Origin: Sthenelais limicola
Lineage: Eukaryota; Annelida; Polychaeta; Phyllodocida; Sigalionidae
Assembly: GCA_942159475.1 (NCBI GenBank)
Contig: OW804096.1
Span: 46,065,744-46,129,743 of the forward strand
Direction: 5' to 3'
Length of the DNA stretch: 64,000 bases
Each line of letters opens with the position of its first letter. Position 1 is the first letter of the stretch. The position numbers and the translations under genes were made by a program. Positions 19,779-34,693 of the stretch are shown here, piece by piece. The notes under the pieces are model-generated. The model worked only from the letters and a program-made list of their open reading frames with translations. It made no database searches and was not told the origin of the DNA.

Positions 19779-22700
19779 ATACTGACATACACTAAAGTGA
19801 GAGAAAGATGCTCGGTTACTGGCCCCGGGTTCTCAGGCCCCGTCTCAGGCCCAGGGTTCTTCCCCGACTTGCCCCCTGCGCTGGGGAGTTGGATCCCCCA
19901 AATGTAGGCCTACGCTTCGCTGCGTAAGGTCTAAGAAAGTTTTAGACCTGCTGGGGAGTTGGATCCCCGAATGCAAGCATACAAACATGCACGGTTCCCT
20001 GCTTATGGCTGGCCTCGGTTCTCCGGTACGCAAGGCAGGGGACGATTCGAATATTTTGTCTACCAAACGCTTGGACTCGTGTGTGTCAGTCACTTGTAAT
20101 GGGAGCAGGCTGGTATGTTCAGGTTTCATGTCACCCCAAACCTGATCAACAGATGTTGGGTGACAAGGGGTGGCAAGTTAGTGCAATTGGATTACTGTAA
20201 AACACTATTTATTTATCAGGGCTTTAATTAGCAAACTTTTCATCTATTCGGTCCTTCTATTATCATCTAAAGACAGAAATATGAAAAATCGCAGATGATA
20301 TTCGCTAAAATGGGTTACGTTAACAATGTAAACAAAGCATTTCACAGGCTTTGCCTCTTAAAATAAAAGTGGACTCATCCAATGAGTCAGGCTGATGTTT
20401 GTGGGGGAACTCGAAACTATTGGTTTTCGGTCGGCAAGGCAGAGACGATGGACCAATCAGATTCCGGTTTACAAAGGGCTTGAGCCGGCATCCTCACACC
20501 CGCCCATGTCAACCATAGGATGTACGGACTTGGGCGATTTTGAGTAGCGCCTAATTTGGAGCATTTTACTGGAATTTTAAGGACAAATTCCTCTGTAGGT
20601 ATATAGTGGATTTACCTATCAATGTGCTGGGTACGTATTTACGGCTTGTTAATTGAGTGTCTATCAAGAATAGTCGATTATTTGCAGGTGTTTACTTAGG
20701 GTATTTCTGGATCAGTATGCAGGCCTCGGTACTTGTATTCCGTGCTTGGCGCCCACCTACCATGCAACATATAGCCGAAGTGTAGGGGTGTGTAGGAGAT
20801 GGAAAATTCAAATTTCTTCCTCCCATCAAGTCTACATTTCCATAACACGTCTTCTATACCATATATACCTTTCACAGTGATAGGGAAAATTGTTTTCGAT
20901 GGTAGATTTTGAATGATAAATGTTTGGCCCGTGGATATTTTGGAGACCGTGAAACGGGTCGATGGTTTGACCGGACTTGAAGGCAGGAGTCCCGGGGGAT
21001 GATCTGCGGGGAGGTGCCTTCTAATGCGTCTTACACTTAGAAAAGTTTCGCTTCCTCGCCCTGTTGCTACTAATGCTAGCCTATCTTGTTATACGTCATA
21101 GATCAAGACTGTTATTAATGATTAATAACCCACAAACCAACCTAACAATCATATTATTTGTGTTGTTATTTAACAGTGGCCCTGGGCTGTAGGCCTACCT
21201 TACACGCGAAGATAGCTTCGTGTTCTCGCTCAGGCCTTGGATTCTCTTGACCTACATTACGTGAACTGTGTACTGTAGCTGCCCCGTGTAGCTCAGGATT
21301 CAGATTTGTCCGACTCGCACTTGGACAAATGAAGAAACAATCCAAATTGTTTGCTTTGGGATATTTTTTACAGTGGGGTACGGGAAGACTGTTGTTGGTG
21401 CCTCCTTTGAACTATAAACTTAGGATTTAGAGTCAAACGTCTTGAAATAACAATCGTGCGCATGCTGCCGGTCTTTCTCGGACATGCTCCCCGGCGTTAC
21501 AGCTGCCTCTCCCGCCGACGCCGACGGCTACTATGCCGCCTTTGGGTCGGTCTCGTGGGGTTGGATTTGTTAGCCCACAAAACATGTTGTGCTTAATTTC
21601 ACCCCATAGATATGATACCAAGAACTCATTAATTGTGTTTCCCAGCATTGTCGATGTGTTTCCCAGCATACAATCTCATTTTGTTGGGAACTTGGTATGG
21701 AGACGGGTTCACGGGAAACTTTGTTGACGGAAGCCACTGGACTTACAACGGCTGGATGCGAGGGTGGAACACGGTCTCATTCCCGTACCCAAAAAAAAAG
21801 GTCTGGTTGCCAAGAAATTACTTCTTATCTAATGACAACCATAGAGCGAATATGAATACATAAAGATATATTTAGGAAAATATCTCACATATTTTAACCG
21901 AAAAAAATAATGGCATTCTTTGGAGTGTTGTTATCGCTATTTAGCCTACCGAGACCCACCGAGAAAGCACCAGCATCTCTCCACTATGCCTATGGCTGCT
22001 TCTCTTTCCTGCTTGCAGAACCTTGCATACTTGATTGGAAATGAAATGCAAGTTTCCCTACCGGCATATGCCCAACTCACCCTTACCTCCTTCCCTTTTC
22101 CATGTGGCAGCCATTTTCTTGTATAGAGTAAAACCACTTGGAATAGATTTAGATTTAAATTTCCCATGATAAACAGAGGGATTTATCCATAGATTTCTAC
22201 CCGATTGTGCCTGGGTCAATGACCCAATGGTTGGGTCGTACGATGGCATCGGGTGCTGCTTTTATGGCTGCCTGTAGTCGCTCTTATTTACGAGATACCA
22301 ACATGGCTTCCAACGGGACCGAATCTCACTTATAGTAGCTATCAACTTCCAGCCCTTTGCTGTTTGCATTTTGCATAAAAATATATAACAACTAACATGT
22401 TGATGAGGGACATGTTAGAGGAGGAAATAATAGACGGCTCATGTCTCTTTTTTGCCTTATTCATTCTTTTTATTGCTTGTTACTTGCCCTATTATAGGTC
22501 TATAGAAGGAACAACGATTGTGTCTTTATTGATCTTTCTTGGTACCTAACCTGGTACTAAACCACGGCAAGGGGTTGGGTTGATGGATATTTTGGTCGTA
22601 GCCGATGAAGAGGCAAGTCCCTATCCAAATGCGTGGGATATGTAGCAAACAGTTGGAGCTTCTGAGATTTGAATACTGCTAACTCATCTTTAATAAGAAA

Positions 22701-23926
22701 TACTGCGAACTGAAAATAGATGACAAACGTGTAAACGCTGCATGAATTCTTCCATGGACTGTCCGCTCTAAGATTTAATAATAATAGCCAATGTCTACAA
22801 ACAATTATAAACTCTCCCTAATGTTGTCACAATGTACCCTATTCTTTTTCTGAATTGAACTTTAATATATGGTGTACCGTTTCCATAATTTTAAGGAATG
22901 GCCAAGTCTATGAAACAAGTCTTTAATCATACATTCTTAGTTATTATTTACATACCGAGAGTATTTTTTTCATCAGAAATTTTAGTCATTGGGGAAGTTT
23001 CTGATCCAACATATAATCGACTTCCTTCTTTTCAAATTCAGACATTTCCCAATGGTGAAACAGTTTTTATGACAATTTGAATGATTGCATGCTTGCTTAG
23101 CTAGCTTCTCATCTGTCAGTGAAGCTTGGTAAAACAGTAGCACGTAGTTGTGTAATCAGAGCGTACCTGGCTGTCCCCTCGATTATTTCTATCTCCAGTT
23201 TCCTTTGCTATGATACCCGATGCCTTCTACCTTCAAGCCTATAGAATTCACATATGTCATTTTTCAAATTTATACATGAATTGCCTGTTGTATTATACAG
23301 TACTCATGTTTTTGTGTGCTGTTATATTTATGTCTAGTTGTTCATGCTCATATCATTTTTGTATGAATCCGAAGCAGATCGAAATTGCGATTTGATAGCT
23401 GGCTTAAGGTTAGGTATACAATGTGCTACTTCATATCTAAAACATTCTCTCAAGATTTTGATTATTCATGGCGTTCCTTGTCATATGCCCAGCTCCGTAG
23501 TGTTGTCCATATTTGAAGGTCGTGTCTATATTCTCATGGAAAAACTAATCATTTGGTCCTAATGATCGATTAACTGTTTGAGACTGTTTTTCCACATTCG
23601 GCCACTCATGTTAATTCAGAATACACACAACTCAGAATAAATAAAACAACGTGTAGTTAGAATCTCCCACAGTCCATCACATCACATCAATCTGCGGGTT
23701 ATTGTTATTGTGGGAAAACTCAGATTTTTATTTTTCATGAATCCCCTTTTCCTGGACTCACAGTCACACATTGCTTCCCAGAAATTACGAGTAGAATTAA
23801 ATACTATGCACATAACGCATGTATTGTATATCTATGGCATTATTAGATACATGACACTTGTTCATTCACATATATATTCGGTTGCTCCATCTAGCTACAA
23901 GTCACATATTCCCATGACCTGCTTCG
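19779..23926. other. GC-richer intergenic region; no exon identified
   Basis: Two copies of gctggggagttggatcccc at 19880-19898 and 19950-19968 (period 70) flank a small palindrome (ggtctaagaaagttttagacc). From about 20400 to 21760 CpG density is higher than in the surroundings, and a promoter or untranslated first exon for the gene at 45986 could lie here, but no motif proves it. A short tandem duplication (gtgtttcccagcat) is present near 21639-21672. The rest shows nothing recognisable. Confidence 0.35.
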
Positions 23927-23964
23927 GTCTAAACAACGAGACTAGAGTCTCTCGTTGGTCTAAA
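23927..23964. mobile_element. Micropalindrome insertion 3, with 7-bp duplication gtctaaa
   Basis: The insert 23934-23957 (24 bp) has ends caacgaga and tctcgttg and lies between exact copies of gtctaaa (23927-23933, 23958-23964). Confidence 0.75.
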
Positions 23965-26900
23965 GCATGAAGACAGTAGGAGTTTCTAGGTGGTAAAATA
24001 TATACGTAGCTATAATGCAGAACCTTCCCCTTAGTGTGCTACCATGCAACTGATAGAAGATAAGTTCGTTACAATCTTAAGTGTTATATATAGTAACGTT
24101 TAGCATTCGATCTGTAGCTCGCACTCCGTCCATCAAAGATATACACCAATGCACGTATGGGTGTCAAAGGATGAAAGCTAGAACCTCTGATCATTTTGTT
24201 TCAGAACAATTTGGAATTTATACCGACAAGCATGCCCCAATTGTTAACTTTGATATCAGTATGAGGAAATGAAGACTTATTGGGACCATACCTGGAGTAA
24301 GTGCTACGATTCATTCATTGCTCTTTATTGTTAGTTATGTTTGGTTTCCCGTGAACTAAATGATTGCTATTGCTAGGAATTTGATCTGGGAAAATCTGGA
24401 AGAATGAAGCTGTATCATTTTTAAACCTCTTATCCTTTATCGTAAACTAATTTACGCTATGTTCTATCTAAGTTTCGATGTTTGAGTACAAAAAAATTCC
24501 TTACTCTTGTTAACTCGCGTAACTGCTTTAGGCGAATAGTAAAATATCATTATTAATGGTTGAAAGCGTGATCTATCATGATTGAAGAAGACATTAACAC
24601 TGCCTAAATATAACGCTTCACCTGCTTATCCTGAGTGACCAGTTGAAAGGAACAGGGATTGTTTCTTTTTGTGTCTCTCTTGGTGGAGGAGGGATATTTG
24701 AGGGAGACAGACAGAGGAAAGGGAAGAGTGCTTTGGAAGAGAGGGCACGGCAGAGAAAGGAAGAGGCGTCGAGAGAGACAAAGAGATAATTATAAGCAAT
24801 TTGTGTAAACACTCTTTGATACGAGTAACGTTATTGCGGCAGGTTATAAAGCTAGTAGACTGAAATCGATCCACTTCGATAGGAAGGAAAGAGGGATTCT
24901 ACGTGTTATCTGAAATACAAAGGACAGATTATGTGTCCATTGATGAATAGGGCCGAGTACCAGAGAAATCGGGGAAGAGCAGGAAAGAAGGAATCCTTGG
25001 AGGTGAATAGAAGGTTGCGGCAGTAAAAATACGAGTTATGTGAACTTGAAGAAAGGAGATGAGACTAGGGAAGAGAATAAGGACCAGAGACTGAGAGAAT
25101 GACTGAGAGGCGGGGGTGGGGGTGGGGGAGGCCTGAGATAGGCTGGCCGTTATCGCGTGGGCCCATGCTGTGATATATGGGATTCTGTACGCTTGGAGAG
25201 ATATGGCATTTGGCGAAAGGTCAGTAATTATCAATGCAGAGCCTGATCCCGTCCGGTCGCTAGATATTAAAACGCACCGTCGCCATGCTCCATTGGTGAT
25301 ACCCGGGTAAACACAGAGATAGGATTGCAAAAAATTATCATTGATTACAGAACCAAAAGGATCGGTGGATACACTGCACGATGTTGGGTGGATTTGGAAT
25401 ATTTTAGCTATATTAAGTAAAGGTTCATATTACGATGTTTATACTGTTATAGCTTTTGTACTACTACTATTATTACTAATACGCTATTACTATTTACATT
25501 TCCTGTGATATGATTCCATGAGTTCGTGTTGGCCTTTGCCACACCATAGACTAGTTATATGACCACACCGATAGATGCAAACAGATTCCACCCCTTAGAC
25601 TAAGAATGCAGAACCACAAAGGGGAAGTGAAACCACTGGATCGTAAGGGAGGGAATGCTTTAAATAAAATACTTATCTAGGCTCGGATCAATTTGATTGA
25701 GTCATTTATCTAGATGGCCTTGAGAAAAAGTTCCAAAAGCAATATTTCTAATTTCTGATTCATTAAAATGTTGCCGCTAATCGCAAAGGTCCAGTACTAA
25801 TTATTTCGAAACTCAATGCCATACATGATCAGTCAAAAATACGTTTGCAATGTTCCGACCGAATATTATGTGTCCAGGGGCAGATAGGTGTCATTTAAGA
25901 ATAAGACACAGTATGAATAACGTGAAATGTTAACGAGAATGTTTTCTGATATTCCGAATTTATGCTTGTCGAGCAAAGAGTAGCAGTTGGAGACAGAGTT
26001 TTGCGTTGGGAACTCACGCTGCTATAAGTTCTTCATTCCCTCTATGAATAAAATGAAAGAGATAAATATACATGGGTAGACTCATGGACAGTTCAGTATG
26101 TCCCCGGGCGCCCATCCCTGAGCAATACAGCAAATACCTGGTACGTATAGGAATCAGGTGTTATTTCTCCCTGACTATATAATAAACCTCTCTTATCTTC
26201 ATCTCCTGGTGTTTCAGAGCGAGGAAACTAAAATTGATGATTTCAAATTGACTAACGGTAGCGAAACTCAAGCTTTACCTTGGAGATATCTGACAATCTC
26301 TGCATTTCAATTGGCGAATATAAATCATCTTTATCGATTGACAATACAATCATGATACTATGCTTTATTGCCATACCACACATTTGATATCGCTTAGTTA
26401 TTCATTTAATTTCAAAATGAATGTTTCACTAACGTCTGTCCCCAAATTCACTGTTGGGGGACAGGGCGCTAGTCTATAGCTCCCATCTCTAAGGTACTTA
26501 TCAACTGAGCTATATATCATTGTGATACTTATAGTATTGATATGATCTGCTAGACCCACACTGAGATAACCAAGGCCTCATGAAAGCAACTCTCATTTTA
26601 CTCTGGTCTTTGCCTATTTTAACGACCGACTACACAGGCTTACATTGCCATGAGCCAAATCCTTCCCCTTTCTATCATTAATAGATATTATATCTTAATG
26701 GAGATCCATCCACTATTTCATGACATCTTTATTTTGGTTCGGGATATCCACTGCTGTGCACTAATTTTAGCAAGCATCTCTCTTACTGTATGCTAATGGC
26801 ATTATATGTACATGTAGTAGTTAATAGCTTCATTTCATGCAAATACCATTAGATGTGTTTCTTCTATTTATTTTGCGCTCATTTTTATTCTCACGTTTCT

Positions 26901-29866
26901 TTCCCTATATTTCCCCCTGTAGGATGAGCTAATATTAGATCAGATTTTTTTTAATGTTTTTATTAATATTAGATCAGAGTTCCTGTCGATTGAACAAAGT
27001 AATGCTTGAGAAAATAAGGTACCGAGTTGCCCCCATGCTTCTCCTGTCACAGTCGATGACCTTGCAATAATTATGTAAAACTAAACTATAACGTTATGCT
27101 TTCATATATTTAATTCCATATGGTTATTGTGCGCTATTAAAAAGAGTTAAATTGCCTATTAAAATCCCATTTCATCCCATGACACCCAGTGGTGCCTGTA
27201 CACGAGGGACCTATGTTTATCGGTCTGTACTTCGTCAGACGATGATTCGCCTTCTTTTTTTCCTACACTTCATTTTGTTTATTAATATCCACATTTTTAT
27301 TTTTTTTAAATATCCACATTTAGTTAAACAAATTTAGACCACCGTAAGCTCGTGCTTAGATTACATCCTATACATGTACTTTCTAAGTTTCCTCTGATAC
27401 GAGAATTAATGATCTTTGTTTTTTGTAAAGCGCGTACATCTCGAAGTATTTTTTATTTCGATTTTCATGTTCCCACTCGAAATATCCCATCTTCATTTCT
27501 TTGTGAGACCCCCTCCAGGAAACACGAAATTTGAAATTAGCTATTTATCTTCACCTTCCTCTTGTTCACAACATCAACAGCCATGACTTGAACCATATAG
27601 ATCTAGAGTAAAATAACTTAAACGGACAATTAGATAGTATTACCTTTGTCAGCTGCAAATTGCTCGAAGCCAGTGTAATCTAATGTATGAAGATAATTGC
27701 ACGATGAATTTCCAAGCATCCATGCATGTAGATAGGCTGATGATGTTGGTGCACACGATTGTAAACCTGTTTTGTAAGTGCTTTCTTTAGCAAAGTGACC
27801 ATGACTCATTTCTAGTCGATCCTCGAATACAAGCAGTCTTCTTTCTGTATTGTACAGTAAGGATAGCCCAGAATTAGTCATCGAAATCCGATTCAACGTA
27901 TAATTCAGTAAGTAACTTTTGTGCCAGAATTTATTGGCACTTTAGATTACCAATTCCAAGATACTCCTATTACTGGTAGATAAGTTGGACCGGGGTCTTT
28001 GGAATATTCGCAGTGTATTAAAGATATCTAAGTTCAACTTGCCTTCAAACCGTAAACATTTATAGATAATTATAACCATCTTTGGTAGTCAGTCATCTAT
28101 GCACAGGTCTATAGATAGTTTGGTAGAGTTGGTGTTTGGGAGTAAGGGGTAACTACTAATCACGAGTCTCATACCCAATGGTGTAATTAAAGTACACATA
28201 ATAGAAACTGTAGTTGGTTTCGCTTGGTGGATGACGACAAGCAGGTGTGCGTCATCACTCCTTTCATTATATATAACATTGTGTGGCCTATCCGTTTAAG
28301 AAGAGTCAAAGACTATTACGTATGGACTTATTTCAGTTCTTATGTCTTTTTGAATATTTCTGATCTTCAGAACATTTAACATGTACATCTATGTAAATAT
28401 GTCAACACCTTCCCCTATATTGATAAAGCCTGGTTGCTGTCGACTCTGTTCATGAAAAATGGTCACAGGTGAATATTCACATCACTAGTTAAAAGGCCGT
28501 ATATTTAACTTGGGAAATAGTTGTGGGAAATAAATTAAGAGTGAAATTAGTGGCGAGGAAAAGTGAGCCTATGCACTTTCTTCTCTAGCTTCTGGTATGT
28601 AACAGGTAAACTAATAAATTACATGAACAAAAAGTAAGAACCTATTCTGAATTAATGAATTGTGGTGATTTAGGATTCTACTGAGCAGTACTTATTTTAG
28701 ATTTATAAAAGTATATAAAGCCTTGTATTATTTTCCCGTTAGAGTTCAAACTAATGGATTTCCCCCCACTAAATGACTCAGGCCTGTAAATAATACATTT
28801 TCTGTGGCAGTGAAACCACGCCAGCTAGTGATTACTAATGTGCGGCCACCATTTTGCAATGTGCAAAAGTGCTTGCATTAAAAATTCCATTCAATATTTG
28901 TCAGGAATTTACGGCTTATAGCTTTATGATTGTACGCCTTGTTAACATTGCTGAAGGTGAAAGCCGATGTACATTATGATGCATAAAGGGAGATTTATGC
29001 GATTTTCTTGCTCTGTTTTATCGTGTCACCTCCGAACACTTACTCATCAGTTGTTTCTAAAATGTTTGAAGGTGGCATCATATGTGCATTCAATGGAATG
29101 TAGCATGTCATTTTACAATTTTCGTACCAGTCCTCTCCAGTTTTAGAATGATGTTCCAACCACCAGTTGCAATACAATGCGATGCACACATGTCTATGAT
29201 ATTGTTTTGAATGCTTTGTACCCGACCCACATGTATTTACCACACCATTTAAAAGTTAACCTTGAAGATTCTACCACGTTTTGTGCAGGCTTGTGTATCA
29301 AAACTAGCTAGTTTTATGGTAATGGAATTTAGACACAACGAAGAAGTTTCTGTCCTTGTTGTCGGTTTCTCTAGTATCATCATTATACAGTTATGACTTT
29401 GTCTGTTGGGGGGATTTACTCGAGGTATCCTAAATATTTTATTGGATGTGGTGTTTGTGAGACACGAGGGACTCGATCTCTGTGAATGATGTAAGGCCAA
29501 TATTGAGAACTCGAGAATTCCATAAAATTGTATTCCATCAAATCACTGGTTTCTTCCGGAATTAGTGTAATATGCACGTTCATTCAGCTTGCAGATGTAC
29601 TGGAGAGAGATGGGGATGTTGCATTTCCCAAGTGGGCAATGAACGTAAATCGTTGTTCAGATTTAGCAACGAGCATAGAATGAAGGGTGAAGTGAGATTG
29701 GGATTGAAAAAGAGTTAAGATGGAATGGGTTCTTCTTATAGTCAGGAAGAACCGAACAGGTAGTGGTTGAAGATTTTAAAATAATCATCGATCTGCAAGG
29801 GAGAGTGATTAATGAATTTGCGCTCATTTTTATTCTCACCAACCAACAGACGGACAGGCAGGGAGC
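23965..29866. other. No recognised gene
   Basis: AT-rich non-coding sequence. Purine-rich stretches lie at about 24650-25130. The 23-mer tttgcgctcatttttattctcac at 26872 recurs at 29817. A minus-strand open stretch at 27630-27896 is followed by a GT donor but has no recognisable family or clear acceptor, so it is not called. Confidence 0.4.
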
Positions 29867-29903
29867 GACAGAGGAGCACGCTGGCTATGCTCGTTGGACA
29901 GAG
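29867..29903. mobile_element. Candidate micropalindrome insertion 4, with 7-bp duplication gacagag
   Basis: The insert 29874-29896 (23 bp) has arms gagca / tgctc and ends CTCGTTG like others in the set, but its left end lacks the expected CAAC. The flanks gacagag are identical. The surrounding sequence is purine-rich, so chance duplication is more plausible here than at the other sites. Confidence 0.4.
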
Positions 29904-32900
29904 AGAGAAGTATGTGTAGGTGTGTGTATGTGAGGGGGGGGCAGGGAGAGTAGGCCTCGTTTATAACTTGCCATCTACTATAAGTTTACCATGTAGACTT
30001 GACAACTCTCTGCATGTGTACTGAAGCCTGAGTCTATACTCTGGTTACTGGATGTGCATTACATCCCAACTCAAATACAAGGCCCAACATAGAAGAGTCA
30101 AGTATAAACCTAATCTGACTCGCCCACTGACTCAAAATACTCCTGTCTTTTCAACCAAGCCTTTTTTATTTCTCTGGAATCTTACAGCTTTATATATGCC
30201 GACATTATGTTAAAGTATCCATTTAGACTTTTTGCTTATAATTTATTAAAAAATATTCAGGGGTTTCCTTAAATTCTTTTCCTGAATTTTCATCAATCTC
30301 GATCACCATGTTATTAAACCGTTTTGTCATCCTCAACGTGTGGTATGTTGGTGAGGTGGGGGACCTACATATTTTGCCGGGGGGAGATTTATTTTTTAAC
30401 ATGCTGAAATCCAAAGTTGTATTGCCTGATAATATGTCCCAGTAGAGTGTGTTTACCTCTTTGCCTCCCCGTGTAGTTCAAGGGTCTCGCGATAGGCCGT
30501 TTTAAAATATGATTTCTCTGATAAACCTCAGGCTCCTATTCACTCCATCTAAATTGTAAAGATATACGAGCTCGGCTTATTTTGGCTATGTTAAGTTTTA
30601 ATCGTGTGTTTTGTCTGGGATAACTTTATAGTAAGGAAAGAATGCATTCACATGAGCATTGTATTATTAGAATTTTGCTGTAGTTGGAGCCAGAAAGTCC
30701 TTGGAATTAGCATAATACTGGGCTGGGGCGGGGGGCGGGGGGCCTTCCTGTAGGATTAGCAAATTAATTATACGGCACCTATTAGCTTTTAAGAATGGAC
30801 ATTTAGTACCAAATGTTCCATATTACATTCAAGCTCTAGTGATTACTAATTCATACGTAATTCTTGAAAACCTACCTCCCACTTTTCATCTACAGTCTGC
30901 CACTGGATCTGTTTGCATCAAATTATTCCTTGAAGACAAAAGCCATGGACATCAATCGTGAAGCCTGCGTTAGTATCAACTCATTGAACCACAAGTAATT
31001 TATATAAAATGTTGTTCGTTAGTCAGTAGCGATACATGTAGCAATTTCGCGTTAGGTGACCAGAGAACTATCCAGAAACGCTTGAGGAAGACAGTTTTTC
31101 AGGGGTCATTACAACTGGCCTAATTGGTTCTTTTAACCCGAACAAAAGTTCCCTCATTGTCTAAACCTTACTTTTTCAATTCTGCTCGCTCCATGATTCA
31201 CGCTAGCAAGTGGTCTTAACAAGAACCAGAAGCCAACGCGTTCATTTAAGTTGCTGTTTGATGACTTCATCTTCACAATTGGCTACTACTGACAGCAACG
31301 CATGGGTAGTAAGGCATGCTACGAGACAAATCTTGGATACACAAAAGCACAAATAGAATGGCATTTGTTTGAAATGTTAATGGAGGAACCAGGTGAGGGG
31401 CTGAAACATCTTGCGTTGGGTCTTTAGCCTCTCATGTCTCTTATGAAGCAGTTCCCTCCTGACTTTTTAGCCAGTTAAAATATCTTTTTGTGGGAAGGCC
31501 CTATAATTATTCATTTTCTATTTTGTGCTTGTCTGCCTAGCTTGTTGGCATCTACCATTTTATTTATATTCTTTGTTCCCAAAGATTAGTGTAATGGTGA
31601 ATGATGGACTGTAGTGTGTAGACAGTCAGGTATTTCATTTTTTTAAAAAAAAACTTTCTTTCGTTACATTGTTAAGTTCTACCGAAGGAATGCTGGAATC
31701 GAACTACGTAAATAGTAGATATTGCGTCGGAGTAGTGATTTCTTAATTACAACCTAGACTACAGTTATTTGGGGCTCCACTGGAATGAATGAATGAATGA
31801 AGAAACTGGAAGGGTTATTTTTCGTCACAACAATGGTCCTCAATTTATCCTTCATATTAGACTTTCATATTTTTTATTTCGTTATTCTGATGTCCACCAT
31901 CACACACATCAGCATCTCCAGTATCCCTCTGTACATACAGGCCAGAAGAACGCTGCACCAGACACAGTAGATACCTCCCAACATGTCTGGCTGTAACATA
32001 GCAATGGTAACATGACCGAACCCCGTGCTCACCCACTTTACCCTCGCTCTGCCTATAACCAGCACACATGGGGGAGGTTGGGGAAGACTTTAGTCTGGGG
32101 TTTAGCTCATATGCCATGGATCCAATCCGGGGGTGGAATAACACTCACCAAGTTTTCTCAACTATGAATATTATCTTCTCCCTTGGCAATGGGTGAGAGG
32201 CTAAAATGTAGTAATAACTCTTTGTACGATAATGCGTCTGTGCATTCAGTTTCATCCAAATTAATTTGCACACATGTATTTACATGAACTTAAATGAATA
32301 CTCGTGTCAATGCGTGATATCCGAAGTAGATTTGATTTACCCTATTTCATTTGCTTGATAGTGTGTCTCACTGTCTGTGTGCAGGACCAAATCTCCTACA
32401 CGCCCATTATTACGGTCCAAATCCTGCATCAGTGCATCGTATGTTCCTGCTCATATCCCGTAATCTCGCCTACAAATTGACATGTACAGGGTTTTTATCA
32501 TTTCATCTAAGTCAAAAATACATTCCACATTCGACTAAGAATATTGCTGAACATCTAGTTTGTTGGACATAAAATCGCCTGGTAAATTAGGAAGATCCAG
32601 CAATATCTTGCCCAACTGGTTGTCATGCATATATCAGGAAACTAGGTACTTAAATGTTGAAAGGATAGGAAGGGAAACCTCAGGAATTTCCACCCTCATT
32701 TAGATGGGCTGTTAGTGTCAGTTGAGTCTTCCAAGAATACATGAATTCTATAGTTGAGCCGTTGGGCTATCCCTCTTACTGGATTCCATTTCCAAAGGGC
32801 TGTGTGATTGTAAATGAAAAGGTAGCTTGTGGCATTTATTTACGTACTTATTTGTATGTGCCTAGCTATTCTTGCTTTAGGCGATGCACACTCCCCCTTT

Positions 32901-33078
32901 CTGCAGTTAGCAAAATGCCTGTATGTCTCTTATCGTAATCATGGAAATAGGCTTCCTTGATAAGACACGACCATATTGATAGCCCGGATCACCGAAGTGT
33001 GGGGTTGGGCAAGGGGCTACTTGTAAGTAAAATATTTTCTGGAACTTTCTCTGAGGTACACCCCCCAACTAACACACA
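29904..33078. other. No recognised gene
   Basis: Non-coding AT-rich DNA with a G-rich patch at about 30720-30745 and a short (tgaa)n run at about 31785-31800. I see no exon, RNA gene or clear element. Confidence 0.4.
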
Positions 33079-33133
<55 letters not shown>

Positions 33134-33160
33134 TCTTTCTCTCTTTCTCTCTCTCATTCT
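33079..33160. repeat. (CT)n microsatellite
   Basis: More than 35 near-perfect CT units with a few TT interruptions at the right end. Open frames across it are artefacts of the repeat. Confidence 0.97.
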
Positions 33161-34693
33161 CCTTTAATGCATGAAATCATATCTTAGAGAGTTCGACCTG
33201 AATGCCAGCTTGTGATATTGTGTCACCCAAGGGATCTAAATATAGGACAGTCTTATACATCCTACATCCTTTTAAATTTCTCTCACTACGATTAATAATT
33301 ATATGCAGTATGCATGGGGCCCAGGGAGAATTGTGATGATGGTAGATGATGATAAAAAAATAAGACATCCAGTCATGATGCATCAAAGTATCCAGTGCCT
33401 ATAGATGCTATATGGAGAAGTTTTTGTTGGTACCCAATTACCAAACCAGCTCTGTGGGCATAGAATCTAAAGGATCCGAGGTTCTTGGATAGGATAATAG
33501 AGACTGGAGGGGGACAAAGGGAGTGCTTGAGGAGGTACAGGTAGGTTGATAAAGGCAAGGGAGAGGCATGACTCTTCTGTTTCATGACTTTTGTTTTGTT
33601 TTGACAATCTTCTGTTTCAATACTTGTTGCGAACACAAAAATTCTATTTTCCTTCATTTCGCCATATGTTGCTCTCGAATCACTTAGTCCTGAAAAATGA
33701 TTGATACAGAATAGTGTGGATACTGGATAGCGTCACCAAAGATTGCCTACTGGGAGATGGGTGGGGTCGCGTGAGCGTCATGCAAAATACTTCGATGACT
33801 GGAATAACGATCTAGTGTGTCTGTGTGTGTAGAATGAGGGGTCAAGGAAGACGGAAAAGAAGACCAGACACGACCTTGTACTTGCAGCATTGCAAGCTTT
33901 CTCGGCCCTGGCTGTCTTAAATAATTAGATACACAAAGCCAGAGGTGTGAAACCGAATCCTCTTGTTGGGATACACCGTTACGTCTGTAGGCATGGATTG
34001 AATGATGTGCCTATTTGTCGGATATATACTATATATACTTGCATTATCGCTTCCATTATCGCCTTACACACATTCCCTGGTCAAAGTGTCGGCATTCCTA
34101 TGGGCTCCACTGAAGTCTTAGATACTCTTGGGATGAAATAAAACGCAGAATGAGTTTGTGCAGGGCATCTTAGGTAGAATATCATCACAATTATCTATGC
34201 ATATAATAAGCAGATCAATTATGTTCTCTTTAATCTAAAATGATGATTAATAACCTGCATAACTCTCCTTAAACCTTTGGATGCCTGAATAAAATATTTT
34301 CAATCAAATCGTATTAAGCAACTTGGCAGCTATTCCACCAACTTGCAGAAACTTGGTCCTGGTTTTTATAGGTCGTTCACCTTATTCACATCACACACCC
34401 AAGAGACATGACCACCAATTATTTTCTCGTGCAGTCTTGACATAGAGGTGGAGTGTGGAGTCCCTTCAAGTTTGGATCTGAGGCTCCACTAATGGCTTTG
34501 CAGATCTGATTGGTTGAGCAATTTACTTGTTTGGCTAAATGACTATGACTAAATCCATGCTGAATAGACTATAGGAACATTAGACTGTAGACTTAATTGT
34601 TCTAGTCACCTCATTTCCCAATTCCTTCCACCTTCTCCCAGCTCCAACCACCGCTCCCATGCTTCAAATCCCTTCTTGGTCCCTTCTCCCTCC
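33161..34693. other. No recognised gene
   Basis: Non-coding DNA between a microsatellite and micropalindrome 5. No exon or element is recognised. Confidence 0.4.

Noticed and set aside
27630..27896. 88-codon minus-strand open frame followed by a GT donor
   Set aside because: No recognisable domain and no clear acceptor; probably chance.
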